In this document: positions 55,674 to 63,731 of the stretch, one piece after another | Layout: every line of letters starts with the position of its first letter | How positions within the stretch are numbered: the stretch's first letter is position 1 | NCBI GenBank assembly: GCA_964483585.1 | Contig: CAZABH010000004.1 | Coordinates: 50,259 to 114,258, forward strand | DNA from: SZUA-430 sp964483585 | GTDB taxonomy: Bacteria; Pseudomonadota; Alphaproteobacteria; Micropepsales; Micropepsaceae | Length of the DNA: 64,000 nucleotides | Direction of reading: 5' to 3' | Made by a program: the position numbers and the translations under genes | The notes under the pieces: generated by a model | Database searches by the model: none | The model's input: the letters and a program-made list of their open reading frames with translations, nothing else | What the model was told of the DNA's origin: nothing

Positions 55674-57191
55674 TCAAGGGGTCGGCCCGCTGGCCGAAAT
55701 GGCAGAAGACATCTTCAATTTCTTGCGATCCACCGAGGAGGGGATCCGCAGCGCCTCTCTGTACTTTGCAACCGTGCGACGTGCGATGTCGATTCCCGAC
55801 CCTCGCAGCACTTCAACGATCCGGTCGTCGGACAGGATAGCGGTCGGACTTTCTCCATCGATGAGTTCGCGGATGCGGTGGCGCACGGACTCTGCTGAAT
55901 GCGCCTCTCCACCCTCTGCTGACTGGATCGCAGACGAGAAGAAATACTTCAGTTCGAAAGTACCACGGGGCGTAGCCATGTACTTGTTCGCTGTAACGCG
56001 GCTGATCGTCGACTCGTGCATGCTCGTCGCCTCAGCAATGGTCTTGAGGTTCAACGGCCGCAGATGCGAAATGCCATGCGCTAGGAACCCGTCCTGTTGC
56101 CGGACGATTTCAGCCGACACCTTCAGGATGGTGCGCGCACGCTGCTCGAGACTTCGAACAAGCCAGTTGGCGTTGTTCAGTTGCTCGGTCACATAGGCCT
56201 TGGCGTCCTTGTCCTTGCCACCCACGGTGGCCGCATAGCGCGAGTTCACGAGGACGCGAGGCAAGGTCTCCGTATTGAGCTCGACCTGAAAGCCGCCATT
56301 GGCCAAAGCACGGACATGGATGTCGGGCACCACCGGCTGCACGGGCTCACTGCCGAATTTGAGACCCGGTTTGGGGTTGAGTTGTCGGATCTCGGCCACC
56401 ATGTCGGCGACATCCTCCGCCGACACACCTGTGACCCGCAGAATGCCTTGCATGTCCCTCTTTGCGAGCAGAGGCAGATTGTCCAGCAAGGCCTGCATCG
56501 CAGGATCAAGCCGGTTCCGTTCCCTGAGCTGCAGGGCCAGGCACTCACTGAGCGAGCGCGCCCCTACGCCTGTCGGATCGAAGGATTGTATGGACTTCAG
56601 CACCGTCTCGATGTCGGTGACGGGCACAACCAGCGTCTGCGAAATCACTCCGAGGTCTGCCATCAGGTAACCACACTCATCGATCATGTCGATGAGGTAG
56701 GCCCCGATCAGTCGATCGCGGGGGTCCGTGCAGGCAAGCTGCAGCTGCGCTTCCAGATGCTCGTGCAGGTTGGGCGGGCGTGTCAGTGTGGCCTCAAGCG
56801 AAAGGGCATCCTCGCTGTCCTGCCGACCACTGCGTCCGTCCAGTTGCGCCGAAGGGGCCGCCTCGCGCGGCGCTTCATCAGCGCGATCGCTGGCGGCGTC
56901 CTCGCCATAGACATTGTCATAGTCGGTATCGACCGCCTCGGCCGCATTCGATGGGGGCGCGTCTTCAGACAGCGTCAGCGTGGACGCCTCGGCAGCGACC
57001 GGCTCCGCATCGCGCTCGGCCGGGCCGTCACCTTCCTCGCGCTCAAGCAGGGGGTTGCGCTCGATTTCCTGTTCAACAAAGACCTGAAGCTCGAGATTCG
57101 ACATCTGCAGCAGCTTGATGGCCTGCTGCAATTGGGGCGTCATCACGAGGCCCTGTCCCTGCCGGATCTCCAGTCTCTGGTTCAGTGCCAT
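55674..57191 (-). CDS. rpoN: RNA polymerase sigma-54 factor RpoN
   Basis: A 505-aa sigma factor. Region I is Gln/Leu-rich (RLEIRQGQGLVMTPQLQQAIKLLQMSNLELQVFVEQEIERNPLLE), region II is acidic (about residues 50-130), and the core-binding part begins near NLHEHLEAQLQL. The DNA-binding domain ends in the RpoN box ARRTVAKYREAL. It directs transcription of nitrogen and other genes from -24/-12 promoters with AAA+ activators. It follows lptB by 12 bp in the usual lptB-rpoN-hpf-ptsN order. Confidence 0.97.
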   Translation of the reverse strand: MALNQRLEIRQGQGLVMTPQLQQAIKLLQMSNLELQVFVEQEIERNPLLEREEGDGPAERDAEPVAAEASTLTLSEDAPPSNAAEAVDTDYDNVYGEDAASDRADEAPREAAPSAQLDGRSGRQDSEDALSLEATLTRPPNLHEHLEAQLQLACTDPRDRLIGAYLIDMIDECGYLMADLGVISQTLVVPVTDIETVLKSIQSFDPTGVGARSLSECLALQLRERNRLDPAMQALLDNLPLLAKRDMQGILRVTGVSAEDVADMVAEIRQLNPKPGLKFGSEPVQPVVPDIHVRALANGGFQVELNTETLPRVLVNSRYAATVGGKDKDAKAYVTEQLNNANWLVRSLEQRARTILKVSAEIVRQQDGFLAHGISHLRPLNLKTIAEATSMHESTISRVTANKYMATPRGTFELKYFFSSAIQSAEGGEAHSAESVRHRIRELIDGESPTAILSDDRIVEVLRGSGIDIARRTVAKYREALRIPSSVDRKKLKMSSAISASGPTP

Positions 57192-57203
57192 CGAGCGGGT
57201 ATC

Positions 57204-57998
57204 CTACAGGGAGAATTTCTCGCCGAGATAGACCCGGCGGACATCGATATTCGAGACGATTTCATGCGGCGTGCCTTCTGTCATGACCTCTCCGTCATGA
57301 ATGATGTAGGCACGATCTATGATGTCGAGGGTTTCGCGCACATTGTGATCGGTTATCAGGACGCCGATCCCGCGCTCCTTGAGATGGTGAACAAGCTTGC
57401 GGATATCGCCGATGGCAATCGGATCAATTCCGGCGAAGGGCTCGTCCAGAAGCATGAACGATGGCTGTGTCGCCAGCGCACGCGCAATTTCCACGCGCCT
57501 CCGCTCGCCTCCGGACAGGGCAAGCGCGGGCGCGCGGCGCAGGTGTTCTATCGAGAATTCAGCCAGCAGATCATCCACCAGTTGCTGGCGCTTGTCCCGG
57601 TCACGCGCGACAAGCTCGGCAACTGCCATCAGGTTCTGCTCAACCGTCAGTCCACGGAAGATCGAGGCCTCCTGAGGCAGATAGCCGATCCCCAGTCGCG
57701 CGCGGCGGTACATCGGCAGGACCGTGATGTCATGGCCATCCAGCAGGATTTGCCCGCTGTCGGCAGGGATCAGGCCCGTGATCATGTAGAAGCATGTGGT
57801 CTTGCCGGCGCCATTGGGCCCCAGCAGACCAACGGCTTCACCGCGGCGCACTTGCAGCGATACACCGCGCACAACAGGACGGCGGCGAAAACTCTTCCCG
57901 ATCTGGTTCACGACCAGGCCAGATTGTTCGGCCACAAGATGTGGTCGTCCATACTCAAGGCCTTCTGCGCCAGCGTGGTTCATATCTGTCTTGCTCAA
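57204..57998 (-). CDS. lptB: LPS export ABC transporter ATP-binding protein LptB
   Basis: A 264-aa ATPase. Walker A GPNGAGKTT, the signature ALSGGERRRVEIARAL, Walker B FMLLDEPFAGIDPIAI and the IGVLITDHNVRETL switch are intact. It powers LptFG extraction of LPS from the inner membrane. An N-terminal extension of about 25 residues precedes the usual start of the family (NQIGKSFRRRPVVRGV). It lies between lptA and rpoN, a stable gene order. Confidence 0.96.
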   Translation of the reverse strand: MSKTDMNHAGAEGLEYGRPHLVAEQSGLVVNQIGKSFRRRPVVRGVSLQVRRGEAVGLLGPNGAGKTTCFYMITGLIPADSGQILLDGHDITVLPMYRRARLGIGYLPQEASIFRGLTVEQNLMAVAELVARDRDKRQQLVDDLLAEFSIEHLRRAPALALSGGERRRVEIARALATQPSFMLLDEPFAGIDPIAIGDIRKLVHHLKERGIGVLITDHNVRETLDIIDRAYIIHDGEVMTEGTPHEIVSNIDVRRVYLGEKFSL

Positions 57999-58060
57999 GA
58001 GCGCTTTACGAATTCAACCCATCGATAAGATGACGGTTGGCCTTAAAGTTGCGTTGAAAT

Positions 58061-58633
58061 TCAGGGATTTGATCCGCTTTCTTTCTTCTCACCACCGGAT
58101 TTTGGCAGAGATCCGGGGGTTGGAAGCTTCAAAGGTTTTGTTGGAACGAATATTCCGGTGACACGACCATCCGGGCCACCACCCAGCAGGTCCGCTTTTC
58201 CTGTTGCAAGGTTAACCACGAGTGAAGACCCCTGCATCGCATTAGGACCTTTGACCAGCGTGACCTTGCCCGACAGCTTCACCACGCGTTCCGAGATGGA
58301 ATACACAGCCGTGCTGCCAGTCGCCTGTCCCTGAGGGGACGTGAGAATGACGCCACCCTTGGCTTCGATGTGTTCTATCGTCCCTCGCGACACCTTGATG
58401 GCCAGTGTGTCCGATCGCAGGATCAGATTGCCCTGCATGACGCGAACATTGCCGGCGTAGGTTGCCGTCTCGGCTCGCATGTCGGCCGTGGTCGAGTCGG
58501 CCGTGATTGATATCGGTTGGTCGCTATCGCGCCCCATGCCGGAGAAGGGGTTGGGAACGCCTTGGGCCAGCGCAGCAGGAGCGGCGGCAATTGCCGTCAG
58601 GGCGGCCAGAACCAGGCATGTAGTGGGTCTCAC
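58061..58633 (-). CDS. lptA: LPS transport periplasmic protein LptA
   Basis: A 190-aa periplasmic protein. Signal peptide at residues 1-23 (ends ALA-QG). The OstA/LptA beta-jellyroll region includes ISITADSTTADMRAETATYAGNVRVMQGNLILRSDTL and the repeating beta pattern through VNLATGKADLLGGGP. It bridges LptC and LptD to carry LPS across the periplasm. The C-terminal tail is Lys/Ser/Gly-rich. It is 6 bp downstream of lptC. Confidence 0.93.
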   Translation of the reverse strand: MRPTTCLVLAALTAIAAAPAALAQGVPNPFSGMGRDSDQPISITADSTTADMRAETATYAGNVRVMQGNLILRSDTLAIKVSRGTIEHIEAKGGVILTSPQGQATGSTAVYSISERVVKLSGKVTLVKGPNAMQGSSLVVNLATGKADLLGGGPDGRVTGIFVPTKPLKLPTPGSLPKSGGEKKESGSNP

Positions 58634-58639
58634 GTCAGT

Positions 58640-59452
58640 TTACCTCTTGTTCGGCGCCACGGACTGTCGTCCGTTGACGCTCGCATCCTCATCATCGCCA
58701 ACAGCTTCGGCAATGCCCTCGGGGTTCGTGCTGGCAGCATCAGCCGCCTCGCCCTGGCGCGCTGCCGGAAAATAGTTCGTGGACACGCCACCCGAAAACT
58801 TCAGGATGCCGGGGTCCTTCATGCCCTCAAAGCGCTGGGCCGCAATCACGCCAAGTGGGCCTTGGCACTTGATGGGTTTTTCACCCTTCAGGACCCCCGA
58901 TCCGAAATCATAACGCGCCTGCTCAGTATGGCATTCATAGCCACGGTCAGAATAGATGTTGATCGTGCGCTTGAGGTCCAGTGTCTTGCCCTCGACATCC
59001 AGGACCCCCTCCGTCGCACCGACCTGCAGCCAACTCTTGTCCTGCATGGTGATGTCGGCCTTCACGTCGTCGATCGTCATGAGGCGCGCCTTCCCGGGTT
59101 CGACCGAGGCTCCCTTTGCAGTCACGGTAAAAGGCTGCCCGCGACCATCCGTACCGACAAGCTTCGGGGCAAGCAGCGCACGGTCCGCCGTAATGTCCTT
59201 CAACTGCGTCGTCGTGATCCGGATTGTTTCACCATCGCGCCCATTGGCAGAGTAGAGGATCACCATCGCAACCAGACTGAGGGCGACCACAGGGAGCATC
59301 ACCTTCATGATGCGCACGAAACGTGAATAGCCCGCAGTCGCATCGGCTCGCTGTCGGGCACGGGTCTCCCAGCGGTCAAGGCGAGAGCGGGGCGCTGGTT
59401 CCGGTGCAGGAACGAGGCGTCCGGTCGCGGGGTCCTGGATGTAGCGGGCCAT
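58640..59452 (-). CDS. lptC: LPS export system protein LptC
   Basis: A 270-aa protein, longer than E. coli LptC but normal for Alphaproteobacteria. A cytoplasmic N-terminus with MARYIQDPATGRLVPAPEP is followed by a single transmembrane helix at about residues 49-69 (IMKVMLPVVALSLVAMVILY). The periplasmic beta-jellyroll domain completes it (VTAKGASVEPGKARLMTIDDVKADI). It connects LptBFG with LptA. The start ATG 59452 is 13 bp after the kdsD stop. Confidence 0.9.
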   Translation of the reverse strand: MARYIQDPATGRLVPAPEPAPRSRLDRWETRARQRADATAGYSRFVRIMKVMLPVVALSLVAMVILYSANGRDGETIRITTTQLKDITADRALLAPKLVGTDGRGQPFTVTAKGASVEPGKARLMTIDDVKADITMQDKSWLQVGATEGVLDVEGKTLDLKRTINIYSDRGYECHTEQARYDFGSGVLKGEKPIKCQGPLGVIAAQRFEGMKDPGILKFSGGVSTNYFPAARQGEAADAASTNPEGIAEAVGDDEDASVNGRQSVAPNKR

Positions 59453-59465
59453 GGCGTACGAGCGC

Positions 59466-60485
59466 CTACGCAACGCCCGCACGCAGGCAGTCATGCACGT
59501 GCACGATGCCCACGGGGCGTGGATTGGGGGCTGCAGCATCCTCGTCCCGCACGACAAAGAGGCATGTGACCGGGACATTGTGCTGGTTCATGAGGCGCAG
59601 GGCTTCCGCCCCCAGTGCGCCTTCGCGGATCAGGCGCGGGTGCGACGTCATTACCTGGAATGCCGTAGACGTGAGCAGATCTCCCTGCATGTGCCGCCTG
59701 AGGTCACCATCAGTGATAACGCCCAGCAGGCAGCCGTCCGGGTCAACAACGCCGGCACAACCGAAGCGCTTGGAAGTCATTTCCAGCAGCACCTCGCTCA
59801 TCGGCGCGCTCGCAGCAACCAGGGGCAGCTCGCTGCCAGAATGCATGATGTCCGCGACACGCACGAGCTTGCGACCCAGCGATCCGCCTGGATGCAGCGC
59901 CCGATAGTCGTCGGGCGTGAAACCGCGCCGCTTCATCAGCGCGACCGCCAGCGCATCCCCGAGCGCCAGTGTCATCGTAGTCGATGTGGTCGGCGCCAAG
60001 CCCATGGGACAGGCCTCTGCGGCTTGCGGAAGAATCAGTGGTACGTCCGCATGTTGTGCCAAGGGGGATTGAGCGCCGCTGGTGATCGCGATCACGGGAA
60101 TGCCCGCACGACGCGTATATTCGATAATGTCAGTCAATTCCTGGGTCTTGCCCGAGTTCGAAAGCAGAAGCGCCGCATCCTTCCGCGTGACGAAGCCGAG
60201 GTCGCCGTGGCTGGCCTCGCCAGGATGCACGAACTGCGAGGGCGTGCCGGTGGATGCGAAGGTAGCCGCGATCTTTGTGCCAACCAGCCCGCTCTTGCCC
60301 ATGCCCGAGACGATCAGGCGACCCTCGATGCCCATGATCAGATCCACGGCCTTCGAGAACCCGATGTCGAGCGATCGCGCCAGCTCGCTGAGCGCGCCGG
60401 CTTCCGTCTCAAGGACGCGTCGTGCCGCTTCGAGATCGTTTGCCGTCTGGTGCTTACCGGGAACTTCGTTGTGCGCGACTGTCAT
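59466..60485 (-). CDS. kdsD: arabinose-5-phosphate isomerase (KdsD/KpsF)
   Basis: A 339-aa enzyme converting ribulose 5-phosphate to arabinose 5-phosphate, the first step to KDO of LPS. The N-terminal SIS domain shows LIVSGMGKSGLVGTKIAATFASTGTPSQFVHPGEASHGDLG and the TSTTMTLALGDALAVAL helix. Two CBS domains follow in the C-terminal half (VVDPDGCLLGVITDGDLRRHM). Its place before lptC-lptA-lptB links precursor synthesis with LPS export. Confidence 0.95.
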   Translation of the reverse strand: MTVAHNEVPGKHQTANDLEAARRVLETEAGALSELARSLDIGFSKAVDLIMGIEGRLIVSGMGKSGLVGTKIAATFASTGTPSQFVHPGEASHGDLGFVTRKDAALLLSNSGKTQELTDIIEYTRRAGIPVIAITSGAQSPLAQHADVPLILPQAAEACPMGLAPTTSTTMTLALGDALAVALMKRRGFTPDDYRALHPGGSLGRKLVRVADIMHSGSELPLVAASAPMSEVLLEMTSKRFGCAGVVDPDGCLLGVITDGDLRRHMQGDLLTSTAFQVMTSHPRLIREGALGAEALRLMNQHNVPVTCLFVVRDEDAAAPNPRPVGIVHVHDCLRAGVA

Positions 60486-60675
60486 TGGACCTGCTCGTCG
60501 TACGGGGCCTCGCCCAAGGCCGAACGTTCCAGAGAAAACGATTGGCTCCGCAGCAAAAAAGGCGCACGCAGAGTATGGTCCCTCCCTCGAGGGGAATCAA
60601 GCAATTGCCGACCCTGTCGGCAGGCTCGGCCGGGTTCAAAGAGGCTGAAAAAGCAGTAAGGTGACCGCTCTCGGG

Positions 60676-61287
60676 TCAATGCGCGAAGATGTCTGCCTCG
60701 GACCAGCCCGCCAGGTCCAACGCCGCCCGCGTGCCCACGAAGCCAAAGCTTGCCTGCGCCAGCTCCATCCGCCCCTCACGAACCAGCATGCCCTCGAGGG
60801 CAGCCTTGAGCTTATGAAGGTGCAAAACGTCCGATGCAGCATAGGCGAGTTGGGCATCGCTCAGTCTTGCTGCGCCCCAGTCCGAGCTTTGCTGTTGCTT
60901 TGACAGGTCGACATCAAGCAGTTCCTTGACCAAGTCTTTCAGGCCATGCTTGTCCGTGTAGGTGCGCACAAGTTTGGAAGCGATCTTGGTGCACCACAGG
61001 GGGTTCACCGCTACATTCAGGTACTGCCTGAACACGGCGACATCAAACCGCGCGTAGTGAAAGATCTTCACCACCTCCGTGTCTTCCAGCAAACGCACGA
61101 GGTTGGGCGCGCGATACGACTTCCTGTCAAAGCGTACGATGTGGCAATGACCATCGCCACCAGACAGTTGCGCTAGGCATAGCGCATCACGTAACGGGTT
61201 CAGTCCCAGCGTTTCGGTATCAATTGCGACACTCTTGCCGAAGTCGACACCGCCGGGCAGGTCGCCCTCGTGAAAGTGGATTTTCAT
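60676..61287 (-). CDS. rnd: ribonuclease D-like 3'-5' exonuclease
   Basis: A 203-aa DEDD exonuclease domain. ExoI VAIDTETLGLNP, ExoII in IFHYARFDVAVFRQYL, and ExoIII with YAASDVLHLHKLK (Y-x3-D type) are intact. It lacks the HRDC domains of long RNase D, as is common in Alphaproteobacteria, where this short form sits upstream of the kdsD-lptC genes. The likely role is trimming of tRNA/RNA 3' ends. It is the last core gene before the A/T-richer right end. Confidence 0.92.
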   Translation of the reverse strand: MKIHFHEGDLPGGVDFGKSVAIDTETLGLNPLRDALCLAQLSGGDGHCHIVRFDRKSYRAPNLVRLLEDTEVVKIFHYARFDVAVFRQYLNVAVNPLWCTKIASKLVRTYTDKHGLKDLVKELLDVDLSKQQQSSDWGAARLSDAQLAYAASDVLHLHKLKAALEGMLVREGRMELAQASFGFVGTRAALDLAGWSEADIFAH

Positions 61288-61326
61288 GTAGGGAGTTCCC
61301 CGGAACGTCTGCTCGCTTTTCGGGAA

Positions 61327-61344
61327 TGGTGCCCAGAAGACGAC
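61327..61344 (-). other. tRNA-Leu 3'-end-like fragment, candidate attachment site
   Basis: Read on the minus strand, GTCGTCTTCTGGGCACCA matches the end of many alphaproteobacterial tRNA-Leu genes (GTCCTCTTCTGGGCACCA from memory) at 17 of 18 bases, including CCA. The sequence before it shows no T-arm, anticodon arm or D-arm, so this is a fragment and not a tRNA gene. Tyrosine recombinases often leave such 3' fragments at one end of an integrated island. The A/T-richer region begins right here. Confidence 0.5.
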
Positions 61345-61356
61345 CTGGGGTCTAAG

Positions 61357-61761
61357 CTAACTACCCAGAACACATAGCATTTTTCTTGCAGCATTCAACC
61401 CCTTCGTATCAGCTGTCGTACCACTAGCTCTTCCATACCTTCGAATGGAAAACTCAAAATGTTCTTCAATGGCGTCGAAGTAGACACCTGCCCACTCCAT
61501 ATCTTGACAGACAATGATCTCACTTTGCGCTTCACCTAGTGACACAGTGGGAGGTCGGTTGACTTCCCAAGCTTGGCAACGGTGGGTCTGAGGACCTCCT
61601 TGCAGCTCGCCGGTGAGACACTTGGGTCGAAGAGGGCGCGCGCAATAATGTGTGGCACAGCTCGCTGAGAGGCGACGCATAAATCTTCCATGCCAAGAAG
61701 CCACGCTACGCAACGGAATACCGAGATGGCTCAAAAAACAAAAAAACATGTGAATAGCCAT
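61357..61761 (-). pseudogene. doubtful ORF or gene remnant
   Basis: A 134-codon open frame. The first 70 or so residues look like random translation. The last 60 (from about PPTVSLGEAQSEIIVCQDMEW, including YFDAIEEHFEFSIRRYGR) look more protein-like and could be the C-terminus of a decayed gene. No family is recognised and there is no clear ribosome site. It lies next to an IS-end remnant, which fits degraded island DNA. Confidence 0.25.
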
Positions 61762-61845
61762 TGACCTGCCCAGATTCTTCGGACCAGCCTTAACTTGAGA
61801 AGCCAGCCCTCCTGATCCGAGGCCCGAAAAGCCGGGGGCAGGTCA
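61762..61845. mobile_element. 84-bp remnant with facing IS-type terminal inverted repeats
   Basis: It is bounded by perfect 10-bp inverted repeats, TGACCTGCCC (61762-61771) and GGGCAGGTCA (61836-61845). Similarity extends inward: TTCTTCGGACC on the left matches the inverted right end TTTTCGGGCC. TG...CA termini of this kind are typical of IS3-family elements. No transposase fits inside, so this is either an internally deleted IS or a MITE-like element. I see no target-site duplication. Confidence 0.5.
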
Positions 61846-61929
61846 CCTCGGTCAAGCCGCATTGATCGGTCAACCGTGGCGCTCAGTGTGGCTTATAAGG
61901 ATGGTGCAGGATGTAATCGCACGCCTCCT

Positions 61930-63726
61930 TTAGGAGAGCTCGGGAATATTGGCTTGCACATTTGTGGATGTGCCATTTCTTACAATGGCCCACATGTCTG
62001 CTCTCTTGGCCTGCTCGGTCAATTGGCGGCCTCCTGAGTTGTTGGCGAAGAGGGTGTCAATTTCATCTCCCCACTTTGTCAGCTGCTGTTGCAATTGCTC
62101 AGACAGGGCCTGGCGTTGCCAAATCCGATCTAAGTTTATTCGGGAACCAACCTGATGGGACAGCACTGAAACCAGATATGCGGCAATGTTTGCTTGGGCC
62201 TGTCTGTATCGCGTCTTGGCCATCTTCGATGCAAATTTGAAAATTATCGCTTTGGCGATCGCGTGCTTGTACCAGGTTACATCGATCGCTTGAGGTTGAA
62301 ACTGGGGTTCCTCTTCCAGCCGATCCTGAAACTTGTCGAAGTTTTTCTGAGCGCCGAGGCTGACGAGGTCCGGCCGCTCGTCCCATGCATTGATGTATTT
62401 GGCCAAGTCTGTCTTGGATATCTTTCTTGATGCCGGAACGTTGGCCTTCAGGTTGCGCAGTCTCGCAGGGGTGGTCCCCTCGCGTGCAAGCAGAACCTTG
62501 TAGCTGCCGGCCGCGCGTTCATAGAACCAGCGGCTTGTTCCATCTGAGCAAATTGTAGTCGCCGCTAGCTTTTCGAACTCCACATGAAATTGCTTGTTGG
62601 CTGATAGGTCTGAGAGTTTTACCGCCGTCTGGCTGTTGGAGTATTTTGAAATGTTGGCGACAAACTCCTCTTCGGCTTCCACCTGACCGCTATTTGTCCG
62701 TCTAAGGACAATGATTTTCGCAGGAACCCGAACCTGATCCAGATTGATTTCGGGATTTTTCCGTTTCGCAAAGTAGATGGACGCAGTGGTTTGCCCCCCG
62801 TTGACAATCTGAAGGCCCTTCAATGAAGCAAGACCCGTATACCCTTGCGCGCCACCCTCCACATGTGCAGCGTCCGCGACAATGACAATGCCATTGTTGA
62901 ACGCCAGAAAGTGCTCCGGCTGATTGCGAAGTGTGTCTCTGATGCCCCTGTTCACCTTGACCTGGTCGCTCAGGAAGGATCGGACGTTCGCCTCGATAAG
63001 GCGGGATCCATACATTTCGTAGAGAGAGCGAAGAGTCTCGCCAGGAAACGCGGTGAGGATATAGTCGTAGTCAACTCGGGTACCGGGAACATAGACGCAG
63101 GGCAGGGGTTTGCCTCCGGACGCCGTGAAATCCGCAACCAGTTCATCCCGGGGTTTGCCAGCCGATTGCTGGTTGAAGAGGCGCTCGATGTCCATGACCT
63201 CGAGATGTACGGCCTTTCCTTCAACCTCGCGTGGTTTGAATTGTTTGGATTTTGCTATGCCGTCAGTGAGAACAAAGATCCGTATCTGGTCCAGCTGTGA
63301 GTATGAATCCTGGATAACCAATGCGAGAGGGTATACGTCACTTGCTGGATCAAGCGTCGGAACCAGTTTTCGTTCGGCACACTTTGACAGGAATTGCACG
63401 CATTTCTGCGCCGCGTCCTTGGTTTCGCTGTCCGGGATCGCCGCCGGCTGGTCGTGGCCTTGATAGAGGCTTACAAAAAGATCGAGTTCGGTTGTGTCGC
63501 TCGAGATGGAGTATCCGGTGAGCTTGAGCCTGGCTCGGCCAAGCACGGCTGCATAGAAGCAGGAGGTGGGATCCTCGGTCATGCCGGATTCCGCCATCTG
63601 ATCCATGACCAGTTGACTGAATATCTTCTCCTCCTGCGGATAGGGTTGGTCCGGATCCGAGAGCTGAGTGGCAGCTTCCGACCGGATGTTCTCCCGGAGT
63701 TCTGCATAAAATTCCTGAAGCTGCAT
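61930..63726 (-). CDS. AIPR family protein (abortive infection / phage resistance domain)
   Basis: A 598-aa protein. The centre carries the AIPR (PF10592) pattern: LIEANVRSFLSDQVKVNRGIRDTL, then PEHFLAFNNGIVIV, then GLQIVNGGQTTASIYFAKRK. The N-terminal 200 residues and the C-terminal 200 are mixed alpha/beta and helical without known motifs. The AIPR family was named from abortive-infection proteins and is frequent in restriction-type clusters with DUF4420, Z1 and MORC/MutL-like ATPase genes. It begins 5 bp after the upstream gene's stop, so it is in an operon. Base use is clearly lower in GC than the core genes (29 of 60 in 62581-62640). Confidence 0.85.
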   Translation of the reverse strand: MQLQEFYAELRENIRSEAATQLSDPDQPYPQEEKIFSQLVMDQMAESGMTEDPTSCFYAAVLGRARLKLTGYSISSDTTELDLFVSLYQGHDQPAAIPDSETKDAAQKCVQFLSKCAERKLVPTLDPASDVYPLALVIQDSYSQLDQIRIFVLTDGIAKSKQFKPREVEGKAVHLEVMDIERLFNQQSAGKPRDELVADFTASGGKPLPCVYVPGTRVDYDYILTAFPGETLRSLYEMYGSRLIEANVRSFLSDQVKVNRGIRDTLRNQPEHFLAFNNGIVIVADAAHVEGGAQGYTGLASLKGLQIVNGGQTTASIYFAKRKNPEINLDQVRVPAKIIVLRRTNSGQVEAEEEFVANISKYSNSQTAVKLSDLSANKQFHVEFEKLAATTICSDGTSRWFYERAAGSYKVLLAREGTTPARLRNLKANVPASRKISKTDLAKYINAWDERPDLVSLGAQKNFDKFQDRLEEEPQFQPQAIDVTWYKHAIAKAIIFKFASKMAKTRYRQAQANIAAYLVSVLSHQVGSRINLDRIWQRQALSEQLQQQLTKWGDEIDTLFANNSGGRQLTEQAKRADMWAIVRNGTSTNVQANIPELS

Positions 63727-63731
63727 GGAGC

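Larger units (their letters stand above)
61288..61929. other. low-gene boundary region between rnd and the AIPR gene
   Basis: About 640 bp with no convincing gene. It holds the rnd upstream region, a tRNA-Leu 3'-end-like segment (61327-61344), a doubtful minus-strand reading frame (61357-61761) and an 84-bp element bounded by inverted repeats (61762-61845). Base composition is visibly more A/T-rich than the preceding operons. Confidence 0.6.

Noticed and set aside
56097..58028. 643-codon plus-strand open frame opposite rpoN and lptB
   Set aside because: Antisense to two clear genes with full motif sets; its translation resembles no protein family.
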